Origin: Sphingobacterium cavernae
GTDB lineage: Bacteria > Bacteroidota > Bacteroidia > Sphingobacteriales > Sphingobacteriaceae
Reading direction: 5' to 3'
DNA length: 64,000 nt
NCBI RefSeq assembly: GCF_008520265.1
Contig: NZ_VIQM01000040.1
Span: 124,001 to 188,000 of the forward strand
Shown: positions 24,985 to 33,989 of the stretch, piece by piece
Numbering within the stretch: position 1 is the stretch's first letter
Layout: every line of letters starts with the position of its first letter
Position numbers and translations under genes: made by a program
Notes under the pieces: model-generated
The model's input: the letters and a program-made list of their open reading frames with translations, nothing else
Told to the model about the DNA's origin: nothing
The model's database searches: none

Positions 24985-26211
24985 ATGGGAACTCACAATC
25001 ATCATCACGATTATAATTTCAGCGAGCAATATACATTTGCTGGTACAGCGAAGATTGTTAGCTTAGTTGCTATTGTATTAGGTGTTGCTGCCATTGGATA
25101 TGGTTTGTACACTGGTGATACAATGCGAACTTTTGCCAATCTACTATTGATGGGATATTATTTCGCTTGTGTATGTGCTGCTGGAGCTTTCTTCATTGCG
25201 TTGCAAATGGTAACTCAATCTGGATGGTCTGCAGGTTTAATTCGTATTCCACAGGCTATGGCGTCAGTATTACCTATTGCATCCGTGATTTTATTAATCA
25301 TCGCGGCAGGAGGTATTTACACACATACATTATACCACCACTGGACAGATCCAACATTATTCGATCCAAATCACGCTAATTACGATAAATTAGTTGCTGG
25401 TAAACAAGCATTCTTAAACATTCCAGGATTCTTTATCCGTCAGATTTTGTTTATGGGATGTTACAGTATCTTCGCTTTTATCTTAGCTAAATTGTCATAC
25501 AAAGAGGATTTAGAAGGAGGCTTAGGATCTTACAAACAAAGCTTTAAATTATCTGCTATTTTCTTAGTAATATTTGGTTTTACAACTCCAATTTGGTCAT
25601 TCGACACAATCATGTCATTAGAGGCACACTGGTTCTCTACAATGTTTGGTTGGTACAATTTCGCAGCAATGTGGGTTAGTGGTATCGCAGTTGTTGTTGT
25701 AATCTTAATCTTATTGAAAAAAGCGGGTTACATGGCTTGGGTAAATGAGAATCATTTACATGACTTAGGTAAGTTAATGTTTGGTTTCTCTATCTTTTGG
25801 ACTTATGTTTGGTTTGCGCAATTCATGTTGATTTGGTACTCTAACATTCCAGAGGAAACAGTTTATTTCTACAAGCGTTGGGAGCCAGAATACAAACCAT
25901 GGTTTTGGTTAAGCATCATTATTAATTTCTTAGCGCCATTATTATTATTGGTAGATAGAGATGCGAAACGTAAACAGAATATAATGTTGTTCGTAGCAAT
26001 TTTATTATTGTGTGGACACTGGTTAGACTACTATATTATGATCATGCCTGGTACAGTAGAGACTGATAGAGGTTTTGGATTAATTGAAATTGGTACAGCG
26101 ATAGGTTTTGCAGGTTTATTTTCATTCTTAGTGATGAATAAAATTAGCAAGCATCCTCTTGCTCCTAAACATCATCCATTCCTTGATGAAAGTTTAAACC
26201 ATCAAATTTAA
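24985..26211 (+). CDS. actF: Alternative complex III subunit ActF: second NrfD-like membrane protein
   Basis: A 408-residue polytopic protein, about ten helices, homologous in fold to ActC but shorter. The His-rich cytosolic N-terminus (MGTHNHHHDYNF) is followed by helices including LLMGYYFACVCAAGAFFIALQ, TPIWSFDTIMSLEAHWFSTMFGWYNFAA and WYSNIPEETVYFYKRW. This is the 'quinol:cytochrome c oxidoreductase membrane protein' type. Together with ActC it makes the membrane base of the complex. It is the last act gene, with coxB starting 42 bases later and no hairpin between, which supports one transcript for ACIII and oxidase. Confidence 0.93.
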   Translation: MGTHNHHHDYNFSEQYTFAGTAKIVSLVAIVLGVAAIGYGLYTGDTMRTFANLLLMGYYFACVCAAGAFFIALQMVTQSGWSAGLIRIPQAMASVLPIASVILLIIAAGGIYTHTLYHHWTDPTLFDPNHANYDKLVAGKQAFLNIPGFFIRQILFMGCYSIFAFILAKLSYKEDLEGGLGSYKQSFKLSAIFLVIFGFTTPIWSFDTIMSLEAHWFSTMFGWYNFAAMWVSGIAVVVVILILLKKAGYMAWVNENHLHDLGKLMFGFSIFWTYVWFAQFMLIWYSNIPEETVYFYKRWEPEYKPWFWLSIIINFLAPLLLLVDRDAKRKQNIMLFVAILLLCGHWLDYYIMIMPGTVETDRGFGLIEIGTAIGFAGLFSFLVMNKISKHPLAPKHHPFLDESLNHQI

Positions 26212-26253
26212 TATAGAATTGATAGAATTTACGTTCAAACGTTTATAGAAGAA

Positions 26254-27573
26254 ATGAATTTAAAAATTAATAACGGGTTTAAATCCATAGCGGGTTTACT
26301 ACTTTTAATCAGCTTATTTTTTGCTGCGCCAGCTATGGCAATGCAGAGTGATTCGACAGTAGTTGACACAACGGCGGTAGCAGCAGCTACTGCCGGCGAG
26401 GCAACTGTTGATAGTGCAGCGGCAACTACGGATACAGCAGCTACGGCTACTGTAGCGGCAGATGCAAGTGCGGGTACTACAACTACAGCGGCTGCTAAGG
26501 TGGAAGAAGTAAAACAAATAGATCCTCAAGTCTATAAAAACTTTTTCTACTATGTATTATTGTTCTTAGTTATTTGTACAATAATCGCTGTAATTGGCAA
26601 AATTCATTCAGTGTATGTATTGACGAGAAAGATGAATGGAAAATACAATGAGTATGGTAATAATAATTTACAAGCTACATTGTTCTTAATTTTCTTATTT
26701 GCCTTCTTAACATTTGTATACTATTCATACGATGTATGGGGAAGCTGGTCTTGGAGAGATGCTGCGACTGAGCATGGTAAAGAAATTGACCGTATGTTCA
26801 TTATCACATTAGTAATTACTACTGCTGTATTAATATTGACACACATCGTTTTATTTGTGTTCACATATGTATATAGAGCTAAAGCAAAACGACAAGCGTA
26901 CTACTATCCACATAATGACTCTATCGAGAAATTGTGGACTATTGTTCCTGCGATTGTATTGACAGTTTTAGTATTGTTTGGTTTCTTCACATGGAGAGCT
27001 ATTACAAATGTGCCAGAAGAATTGCAAAAATCAGCTATTCAAATCGAGGTATTAGGTGAGCAATTTGCTTGGCATGTAAGATATCCAGGTGTAGATGGCG
27101 AAATCGGTAAGCGTAACTATAAATTGACTACGCCTACAAACCCTTACGGTATTGATTTCAACGATAAAGCATCTTGGGATGATTTACAAACACAGGATAT
27201 CGTTATTCCAGTTAATAAATCCGTGCGTTTCCATATTATTTCAAAAGACATTATTCATTCGTTTTATATTCCTGATTTCCGCGTACAAATCAACGCAGTA
27301 CCAGGTATGACGAATTACTTCCAATTTACGCCAACAGTGACTACTGAAGAGATGCGTGACAAAATGAACGATCCGAAATATGATTTCATTATGTTGTGTA
27401 ATAAAATCTGTGGTCAAGGTCACTATAACATGGGTAAAAAAGTTATCGTTGTTACTGAGGCTGAATATAAAGAATGGTTAGCTCAACAGGGTAAATACTT
27501 CACAGAAGATTTACAAAAAGAGTTTGCTAGTAACAATGTTTCAGAAGGTGTGAAAACAGCTTCAGTAAATTAA
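26254..27573 (+). CDS. coxB: Cytochrome c oxidase subunit II with CuA site
   Basis: A 439-residue subunit. A signal-like N-terminal helix (to about AMAMQ) leads into a low-complexity Ala/Thr/Val linker (about 28-85) of periplasmic type. Two membrane helices follow (about 95-115 and 180-205 by hydrophobicity, with a further hydrophobic stretch near 228-248). The CuA domain ends with the binding loop MLCNKICGQGHYNM (about 380-394), which gives the two Cys, His and Met, and has its first ligand region at IHSFYIPDFRVQINAVPG. It receives electrons from cytochrome c. No fused heme c domain is present, unlike true caa3 subunit II. The long Ala/Thr linker is unusual in length. Confidence 0.95.
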   Translation: MNLKINNGFKSIAGLLLLISLFFAAPAMAMQSDSTVVDTTAVAAATAGEATVDSAAATTDTAATATVAADASAGTTTTAAAKVEEVKQIDPQVYKNFFYYVLLFLVICTIIAVIGKIHSVYVLTRKMNGKYNEYGNNNLQATLFLIFLFAFLTFVYYSYDVWGSWSWRDAATEHGKEIDRMFIITLVITTAVLILTHIVLFVFTYVYRAKAKRQAYYYPHNDSIEKLWTIVPAIVLTVLVLFGFFTWRAITNVPEELQKSAIQIEVLGEQFAWHVRYPGVDGEIGKRNYKLTTPTNPYGIDFNDKASWDDLQTQDIVIPVNKSVRFHIISKDIIHSFYIPDFRVQINAVPGMTNYFQFTPTVTTEEMRDKMNDPKYDFIMLCNKICGQGHYNMGKKVIVVTEAEYKEWLAQQGKYFTEDLQKEFASNNVSEGVKTASVN

Positions 27574-27598
27574 TTATAAAAGATTTTTATAAAGTAAT

Positions 27599-29470
27599 AT
27601 GTCAAGTACAGTTTTATCACACGACGCAGCTCATCATGATGCACATGGTCATCACCATGAGACGTTCTTAACTAAATACATATTTAGTCAGGATCACAAG
27701 ATGATTGCGAAGCAATTCTTGATCACAGGTATCATTATGGCGGTTTTTGCCATGATCTTGTCTCTTTTGTTCCGTATTCAATTAGCTTGGCCGGACAAAG
27801 ATTTCCCTATTCTTGAAGTATTCTTGGGTAAATGGGCAGAAGGTGGTCGTATTAAGCCTGATTTCTTTTTATCATTAGTTACTATCCACGGTACAATGAT
27901 GGTATTCTTCGTATTGACTGCGGGGTTATCGGGTACATTTAGTAACTTATTAATTCCATACCAAATTGGTGCTCGCGATATGGCATCTCCATTGATGAAC
28001 ATGTTGTCATACTGGTTCTTCTTTATCGCTTGTGTTATCATGATTGGATCCTTCTTTATTGAAAGTGGTCCAGCATCACCAGGATGGACTATTTATCCAC
28101 CATTATCTGCCGTTCCTACAGCCATTTCTGGTTCTGGATTAGGTATGACGATGTGGTTAGCATCTATGACTTTATTTATCGTATCTCAAGTATTGGGCGG
28201 TGTAAACTACATTTCTACAATCTTGAATATGCGTACTAAAGGTATGGATCTTTGGAAAATGCCTTTAACTATCTGGTCTTTCTTCTTAACAGCTATCGTG
28301 GGTTTGTTATCGTTCCCAGTATTAGTTTCAGCAGTAGTGTTATTGATCTTTGACCGTTCGGCAGGTACATCATTTTACTTGTCAGACTTAGTTGTTCAAG
28401 GACAGATTTTACCTAATGAAGGTGGTTCTCCAATCTTATTCCAGCACTTATTCTGGTTCTTAGGTCACCCTGAGGTATACATCGTTGTAATGCCTGCATT
28501 AGGTTTGACTTCAGAAGTAATCTCAACAAACTCACGTAAACCAATCTTTGGTTACCACGCGATGGTTTACTCATTAGTAGGTATCACGGTATTATCATTC
28601 ATCGTATGGGGTCACCACATGTTCGTGACTGGTATGAATCCTTTCTTGGGAGGTGTTTTTATGATCACGACGTTGATTATCGCAGTTCCTTCGGCAGTAA
28701 AATCATTCAACTATATGGCTACATTGTGGAGAGGTAACATTCGTTTCACTCCAGCGATGATGTTTGCTATCGGTATGGTATCATTCTTTATCTCAGGTGG
28801 TGTTACAGGTATTTTCTTAGGTAACGCTGCATTGGATATCAACTTACACGATACTTACTTCGTAGTAGCTCACTTCCACTTGGTAATGGGATCTGCTTCT
28901 ATCTTTGGTATGTTATGTGGTGTTTATCACTGGTATCCTAAGATGTTCGGTAGAATGATGAATGAGAAGTTGGCATATTTCCACTTCTGGTTGACTTTCA
29001 TCGGTGCGTACTTAGTATTCTTCCCAATGCACTTTATGGGTATTGATGGTGTACCTCGTCGTTACTACTCATTCACTGAGTTTGCATTCATGGAAAAATG
29101 GGTTTCTGTAAATATTCTAGTTACTTGGGCTGCTATTATTGCAGGTGTTGGTCAGTTAGCATTCTTAATTAATTTCTTCGGATCTATTTGGTGCGGTAAG
29201 AGAGCAACGCAAAATCCTTGGAACTCTAATACATTAGAGTGGACTACTCCAGTAGAGCATTTCCACGGAAACTGGCCGGGTGAGATTCCTACAGTATACC
29301 GTTGGCCTTATGACTACAGTAAGCCAGGTCACCACGAGGATTTCATTCCTCAAAGTGTTCCTCATTCGCAAACTATGAGTTCGAATATGCCACATGATTT
29401 CGAAGGAAATGAAGAAGCTATTCGTATTCAAGAGCAATGGAATAAAGAAAATAACAGAGTAGAAGGTTAG
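27599..29470 (+). CDS. coxA: Cytochrome c oxidase subunit I (heme-copper oxidase)
   Basis: The catalytic subunit, which reduces oxygen to water and pumps protons. The 623-residue protein has a His-rich cytosolic N-terminus (SHDAAHHDAHGHHHE) and about 12 core helices. The CuB/Tyr motif WFLGHPEVYIVVMP, the two CuB histidines in WGHHMFVTGM and the heme ligands in DTYFVVAHFHLVMG are all intact. GHPEVY indicates an A-type oxidase with the His-Tyr cofactor. The C-terminal extension carries the tail HEDFIPQSVPHSQ. A bulged hairpin at 29461-29487 spans the stop and may reduce readthrough into ctaA. Confidence 0.97.
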   Translation: MSSTVLSHDAAHHDAHGHHHETFLTKYIFSQDHKMIAKQFLITGIIMAVFAMILSLLFRIQLAWPDKDFPILEVFLGKWAEGGRIKPDFFLSLVTIHGTMMVFFVLTAGLSGTFSNLLIPYQIGARDMASPLMNMLSYWFFFIACVIMIGSFFIESGPASPGWTIYPPLSAVPTAISGSGLGMTMWLASMTLFIVSQVLGGVNYISTILNMRTKGMDLWKMPLTIWSFFLTAIVGLLSFPVLVSAVVLLIFDRSAGTSFYLSDLVVQGQILPNEGGSPILFQHLFWFLGHPEVYIVVMPALGLTSEVISTNSRKPIFGYHAMVYSLVGITVLSFIVWGHHMFVTGMNPFLGGVFMITTLIIAVPSAVKSFNYMATLWRGNIRFTPAMMFAIGMVSFFISGGVTGIFLGNAALDINLHDTYFVVAHFHLVMGSASIFGMLCGVYHWYPKMFGRMMNEKLAYFHFWLTFIGAYLVFFPMHFMGIDGVPRRYYSFTEFAFMEKWVSVNILVTWAAIIAGVGQLAFLINFFGSIWCGKRATQNPWNSNTLEWTTPVEHFHGNWPGEIPTVYRWPYDYSKPGHHEDFIPQSVPHSQTMSSNMPHDFEGNEEAIRIQEQWNKENNRVEG

Positions 29471-29487
29471 GTTTATACCTACCTTCT
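29461..29487 (+). terminator. Imperfect hairpin at the coxA stop
   Basis: AGAAGGTTAGGT and ACCTACCTTCT pair with one bulged T and a 4-base loop. It overlaps the coxA stop codon and is followed by a moderately T-rich stretch. It is more likely an attenuator or 3'-end stabiliser than a full stop, since the operon continues. Confidence 0.4.
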
Positions 29488-29522
29488 ATTTAATACTATT
29501 TTGACAAATATAAAGAGGCGTA

Positions 29523-30566
29523 ATGTATCCAGCAGGTGAGAAGAGGTTTATAAATGTTAATAGAATTACTATTATCACCTTATTTCTTGTTATTATCGCT
29601 GGTGGCGTAGTACGAAGCACAGGTTCGGGAATGGGATGTCCAGACTGGCCTAAATGTTTCAATCAAATCATTCCACCTACTGATGTTAGCCAATTACCAG
29701 AAGGGTATGAGCAGCATTATATAGATGGTCGTGTCAAGAAAAATCAACGTTTTGCAAATATTGTTGAATTTTTTGGAGACGCGGAAAAGGCAGATAAAAT
29801 TCGTCATGATGAATCAATTTTAGTACATGAGGAATTTAACGCCGCGAAGACATGGACAGAATACATTAATCGTCTAGTCGGTGTTTTAGCAGGGTTTGCG
29901 TTATTATTTACGGCAGTATATTCGTTTATTTATATCAAGTCAAAACCTTCCATTTTCATATGGAGTGTTCTTAATGTCATCTTAGTCGTAATTCAAGCTT
30001 GGTTAGGCTCAATTGTTGTGTCAACCAACCTGATGCCTTGGATTATCACCGTGCACATGTTGTTAGCACTGATTATTGTTGGTGTAAGTATTTATACTTT
30101 CTATATAGCTACTACTCTGCGCAATAAGACGATATTAGTCAATTATCCTTCGACGGGACTTAAAGCTATCGCCATAGTATCTCTTATAGTTACATTGGTA
30201 CAAGTAGTATACGGTACAGAAGTAAGAGAGGTAATTGATCATCTGAATGCAGATGGCGTAGCACGAGGAGAATGGATTGAATCTATAGGTGTTAATTATG
30301 ATATCCATAGAATATTAGCTTATGTGACTTTATTGATTACTGTTTTGTTTTTCTTTCTAGTGAAAAATAGATTTAGCAAAACGTCAATTCAAAGTCAATA
30401 TGCATGGATAATCTTAATATTAGTAGTATTACAAATGTTGTCTGGGATAATATTAGCTAGATTTGCAGTTCCAGCTTTTGCGCAGACATCACACTTAGTA
30501 CTAGCAAGTTTGTTTTTCGGAGCACAGTATTATTTGATGCTTTTGATGACGAAGCTGAAAAGATAG
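29523..30566 (+). CDS. ctaA: Heme A synthase, COX15/CtaA family
   Basis: Converts heme O to heme A for the oxidase. The 347-residue protein has eight predicted helices and the expected conserved histidines: HEEFNAAKTWTEYINRLVG, ITVHMLLALI, NYDIHRILAYVT and QTSHLVLASL. The first extracytoplasmic loop has GMGCPDWPKCFNQ, with a Cys pair that may be redox active. Its position between coxA and ctaB fits a dedicated cofactor supply for the adjacent oxidase. Confidence 0.93.
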   Translation: MYPAGEKRFINVNRITIITLFLVIIAGGVVRSTGSGMGCPDWPKCFNQIIPPTDVSQLPEGYEQHYIDGRVKKNQRFANIVEFFGDAEKADKIRHDESILVHEEFNAAKTWTEYINRLVGVLAGFALLFTAVYSFIYIKSKPSIFIWSVLNVILVVIQAWLGSIVVSTNLMPWIITVHMLLALIIVGVSIYTFYIATTLRNKTILVNYPSTGLKAIAIVSLIVTLVQVVYGTEVREVIDHLNADGVARGEWIESIGVNYDIHRILAYVTLLITVLFFFLVKNRFSKTSIQSQYAWIILILVVLQMLSGIILARFAVPAFAQTSHLVLASLFFGAQYYLMLLMTKLKR

Positions 30567-30618
30567 ATAATAGCAAATACAATTATTATCTAGAGGAGAA
30601 AAGGAGAAAGAGCACTCA

Positions 30619-31527
30619 ATGAAAACTTTTATTTCAGATTTTAACAAACTTGTAAAATTACGTTTGACGTTAACTGTTGTATTTTCAGCATCTATTTCAT
30701 TTTTGATAGGCGCGAAGCAACAGGGTGATATCATGTGGTTCAATTGGTTATTATTAACGATTGGCGGATTCTTGGTGACAGGAGCAGCGAATGGTTTTAA
30801 TGAAATCATTGAAAAGGACATCGACAAATTAATGAAGCGCACGATGGATCGTCCATTACCAGCCGGAAGAATGACTACAGGTCAAGCTTTAGTGTTGAGT
30901 TTATTTATGGGCATTATTGGCACTTTGGTATTGGTAAAACTGAATTTTATTGCAGGATTACTATCGGTGTTTTCAATATTTTTGTATGCATTTGTGTATA
31001 CACCTTTAAAACCTAAATCCAGAATTGCTGTATTCATAGGCGCAATTCCTGGTGCATTGCCACCACTGATTGGGTATTTCGCGGCGTTCGAATCGTTAGG
31101 ATTTGGATTAGCTTATGCATCGGTTAGTGAATCTGCTATTATCATTACACCATTTATTTTGTTCCTTGTTCAGTTTTTCTGGCAATATCCACATTATTGG
31201 GCGATTGCTTGGGTAGCGGACGAAGATTACAATAGAGCTGGTATCCAATTATTACCAAGCCTAAAGAAAGATAAAGCATCAGCTGTTTTTATCTTTATAT
31301 CTGCTTTACTAATGATTCCAGTTGGCTTTTTGCCAATGTATTATGGATTTGGTGGTTGGATATTTACGATAGTATCGCTGTTAGGTGGTTTAGCATTCAC
31401 TTGGTACGGATACAAGCATCTTGTAGAGTTAAAAGACGAGACGGCTAAAAAGGTAATGTATATCTCGTTCTTATATTTACCGTTGACACAATTAGTATTA
31501 CTTTTTGATTTTATTCCTTTTAAATAA
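30619..31527 (+). CDS. ctaB: Heme O synthase (protoheme IX farnesyltransferase)
   Basis: Attaches a farnesyl group to heme b, the step before heme A synthase. The 302-residue UbiA-family protein has about nine helices, with the aspartate-rich substrate motif NGFNEIIEKDIDKLMKRTMDRPLP and the second motif around YPHYWAIAWVADEDYNRAG. It directly follows ctaA, so heme A synthesis is coregulated with its oxidase. It lies 5 bases before the first subunit III gene. Confidence 0.96.
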   Translation: MKTFISDFNKLVKLRLTLTVVFSASISFLIGAKQQGDIMWFNWLLLTIGGFLVTGAANGFNEIIEKDIDKLMKRTMDRPLPAGRMTTGQALVLSLFMGIIGTLVLVKLNFIAGLLSVFSIFLYAFVYTPLKPKSRIAVFIGAIPGALPPLIGYFAAFESLGFGLAYASVSESAIIITPFILFLVQFFWQYPHYWAIAWVADEDYNRAGIQLLPSLKKDKASAVFIFISALLMIPVGFLPMYYGFGGWIFTIVSLLGGLAFTWYGYKHLVELKDETAKKVMYISFLYLPLTQLVLLFDFIPFK

Positions 31528-31532
31528 TATAA

Positions 31533-32117
31533 ATGGGAGCTAACGAAATAGAATTGGAAGACTTGCAAAGAAAGCGTAAAGCTCAAAAATTCAACCTTTG
31601 GTTGGGTTTGATTGGGATGTTTATGATGTTCGCTGCACTTTCAAGTGGATTTATCGTATATACGGCAAGTGGTGTTGATAAAGGAATTAAAACAATATTA
31701 CCACAAGCGTTTATTTACAGTACACTAGTAATAGTGGCAAGTAGTTTGACTTTGCATTTCGCGGTTAAAGCTGCTCAGTTAAATCAGCTTGCAAAACAAA
31801 AGATGCTATTGATTATCACGATCGTGTTAGGCATAGTATTTTTTATACTTCAAGTACAATCGTGGGGTATATTGACAGAGCAGGGCGTTTATTTTATAAA
31901 CAACAATGCTTCACAGTCATTTATCTACATCTTCACTGGATTGCACTTGGCACACATTGTAGCTGGACTTTTGGTGTTGGTACGCGCATATTTCGGTGCT
32001 GTTAAGCCAATTGCTTCCGACCGCAATGTTTTTAGAATGGATCTAGCAGCTATTTTTTGGCATTTTCTAGATCTTTTATGGATTTATATATATGTTTTCT
32101 TACTTTTGAATCAATAA
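31533..32117 (+). CDS. Heme-copper oxidase subunit III family protein (first copy)
   Basis: A 194-residue membrane protein with five helices of the CoxC/CyoC type: FNLWLGLIGMFMMFAALSSGFIVY, FIYSTLVIVASSLTLHFAVKAAQL, LIITIVLGIVFFILQVQSWGIL, FTGLHLAHIVAGLLVLV and LAAIFWHFLDLLWIYIYVFLLL. The WHFLDLLWI block is a subunit III signature. Shorter than mitochondrial subunit III (seven helices). The next gene encodes a second, longer member, and the two may form a split or paired subunit III. Confidence 0.9.
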   Translation: MGANEIELEDLQRKRKAQKFNLWLGLIGMFMMFAALSSGFIVYTASGVDKGIKTILPQAFIYSTLVIVASSLTLHFAVKAAQLNQLAKQKMLLIITIVLGIVFFILQVQSWGILTEQGVYFINNNASQSFIYIFTGLHLAHIVAGLLVLVRAYFGAVKPIASDRNVFRMDLAAIFWHFLDLLWIYIYVFLLLNQ

Positions 32118-32126
32118 TAGTAAACA

Positions 32127-32867
32127 ATGAGTACAACAACTGTATCGCAATTGGATAAGGTAAAAGACGGACCATGGTCTGGTGGTAAGTCACCTTGGAA
32201 TTTAGAGTATGGAAAAATCATGATGTGGTTTTTCTTAGTTTCAGATGCTTTTACGTTTTCGGCATTCCTAATTTATTATGGTGCTCAAAAATTTGCTCAA
32301 CCTACATGGATAGATGCGGATAAAATTTTCCAATCTGTACCAGGTATTGCTGAGTCAGGTCAACCTTTGGTTTTTGTAGGTATCATGACCTTCATTTTGA
32401 TTATGTCTTCTGTGACGATGGTATTAGCCGTAGAAGCAGGGCATCGAAATTCAAAACAAGAAGTTGTTAAATGGATGATCTGGACCATTTTAGGTGGTTT
32501 ATTATTCGTTGGCTGTCAAGCTATCGAGTGGTCTCACTTGCATCACCAAGGATTTTGGTTTGGAAGAAACCCTGCTACAGGATTAGTTGATCCAGATGCT
32601 ATTGCAGCAGCTTTAGAGCCATATTTTACAAAGGATATTTCTTATACAGCAGCATTACAATTCTCTAATTTATTCTTTACTATCACTGGTTTCCACGGTT
32701 TCCACGTTTCGATCGGTATTTTGTTGAATATCATTATTCTTTGTATGACATTGAATAATACATTTGAGAATAGAGGTACTTATTTAATGGTTGAAAAAGT
32801 AGGTCTTTACTGGCACTTTGTAGATTTAGTGTGGGTATTCGTATTTACATTCTTCTACTTAATCTAA
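32127..32867 (+). CDS. Cytochrome c oxidase subunit III (second copy)
   Basis: A 246-residue protein with about six helices. Family blocks are GKIMMWFFLVSDAFTFSAFLIYY, VGIMTFILIMSSVTMVLAVEAGHR, LFVGCQAIEWSHLHHQG, FFTITGFHGFHVSIGILLNIIILC and WHFVDLVWVFVFTFFYLI. The soluble loop between helices (GRNPATGLVDPDAIAAALEPYF) is an insert. It stabilises the catalytic subunit and proton uptake in this family. It is 9 bases after its paralogue and the two are the same family but not near-identical. Confidence 0.93.
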   Translation: MSTTTVSQLDKVKDGPWSGGKSPWNLEYGKIMMWFFLVSDAFTFSAFLIYYGAQKFAQPTWIDADKIFQSVPGIAESGQPLVFVGIMTFILIMSSVTMVLAVEAGHRNSKQEVVKWMIWTILGGLLFVGCQAIEWSHLHHQGFWFGRNPATGLVDPDAIAAALEPYFTKDISYTAALQFSNLFFTITGFHGFHVSIGILLNIIILCMTLNNTFENRGTYLMVEKVGLYWHFVDLVWVFVFTFFYLI

Positions 32868-32894
32868 TTATTGACTTTTATCGAATTATAGAAA

Positions 32895-33272
32895 ATGGCA
32901 CATCACGATCATATAGCTACACACGATGCTCACGAGCATGGTGAGGGAATGGGGAAAAAGCAAATCTGGCAAGTATTCTTTGTATTGTTGGCATTAACAG
33001 CATTAGAATTCTTAATCGCATTAGGTTTTGTTCATCACTGGGGAATTTTGCAAAAAGGCGCTTTAGTTAATACGATTTATATCGTTTTGACACTTGTGAA
33101 AGCATACTATATTGTTGCATACTTTATGCACTTGAAGTTTGAAAAATCAAGTTTTATTGTTACTTGTAGTATAGTATTTATTTTGATCATCTATTTCATC
33201 GTATTGATGTTGGTAGAAGGTGATTATTTATTATATCACTTACAAGAGCATGATATTTTTCCTAATAAATAA
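32895..33272 (+). CDS. Cytochrome c oxidase subunit IV family protein
   Basis: A 125-residue protein with a His-rich soluble N-terminus (MAHHDHIATHDAHEHGEG) and three membrane helices: IWQVFFVLLALTALEFLIAL, VNTIYIVLTLVKAYYIVAYFMHL and VTCSIVFILIIYFIVLMLVEGDY. This fits the prokaryotic subunit IV (COX4_pro). Its role is assembly or stability of the oxidase. The histidines at the N-terminus echo those in subunit I and ActF. Next gene starts 2 bases later. Confidence 0.9.
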   Translation: MAHHDHIATHDAHEHGEGMGKKQIWQVFFVLLALTALEFLIALGFVHHWGILQKGALVNTIYIVLTLVKAYYIVAYFMHLKFEKSSFIVTCSIVFILIIYFIVLMLVEGDYLLYHLQEHDIFPNK

Positions 33273-33274
33273 GA

Positions 33275-33988
33275 ATGAATAATAACTCTAAAAAGAGAAA
33301 TATATCAACTTTTATAATCCTGGCTATAGTATTACTAGTGCCAGGATTTTTGTATATAACGCTTAATAAAATTGGTTCAAACCAATATTTGAAGCTTCCA
33401 GTATACGGTGAGAAAGTGCTTTCTGGTAAGATGAATCGCAAGATGGGACGGGAGATTCCCGATACGGTTTATCATCAGATCGAACCATTAACTGTGTTTA
33501 ATGCTAATGGTGAGAAAGTTGATTTTCTAAATCAAGATACTGTTATCACAGTTGTACATTTGTTTGCAGCGCAAGACAGTGGTTTATCTCGTACATTACT
33601 TACGAATCTTAAACCAGTGGCAGAACGTTTTAAGAATGTGCAAAAGGTGAAATTTTATTCAATTTTGCTCAATCCAAATGAAAGCAGCGAAGATTTGGAA
33701 AAAATACAACAGCTATATGCGAAAGAGTTTGGTCCAACTTGGTTTATCGTGCGTCCAGATTCGGCAATAACGGAATATGTAAAACAAAACTTTTTGATTG
33801 ATGCACATGTAAATTCAGATTCTACATTTGCTTTTAGTAACAATTATTTATTAATTGACACAGAAAGGCGAATTCGTGGTTTTTACGACATCAACGCAAA
33901 TAAGGAGATGGAACGACTGGAGGACGAGATCAAAGTTCAATTGGTAGAGGAAGCGCGTAATAATCCATTAAAAATTGAGAAGAAATAG
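33275..33988 (+). CDS. SCO-like thioredoxin-fold protein without cysteines
   Basis: A 237-residue protein with one N-terminal membrane anchor (about 12-30) and a thioredoxin-like domain laid out as in SCO1/SenC copper chaperones: the PVYGEKV and EIPDTVYHQIEPLTVFNANG entry strands, VITVVHLFAAQDSGLSRTLLTNL where SCO proteins have the CxxxC metal site, VKFYSILLNPN, and the NYLLIDTERRIRGFYD strand. There is no cysteine anywhere in it, and the distal copper-ligand His is not evident. It cannot bind copper in the SCO manner. It lies between subunit IV and the DUF420 gene, so a structural or assembly role in the oxidase is inferred. Confidence 0.75.
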   Translation: MNNNSKKRNISTFIILAIVLLVPGFLYITLNKIGSNQYLKLPVYGEKVLSGKMNRKMGREIPDTVYHQIEPLTVFNANGEKVDFLNQDTVITVVHLFAAQDSGLSRTLLTNLKPVAERFKNVQKVKFYSILLNPNESSEDLEKIQQLYAKEFGPTWFIVRPDSAITEYVKQNFLIDAHVNSDSTFAFSNNYLLIDTERRIRGFYDINANKEMERLEDEIKVQLVEEARNNPLKIEKK

Positions 33989-33989
33989 T

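Noticed and set aside
29461-29487. A true transcription terminator between coxA and ctaA
   Set aside because: The stem has a bulge and the T-run is weak, and ctaA and the other oxidase genes continue in the same direction with no separate promoter found; I list it only as a weak hairpin.
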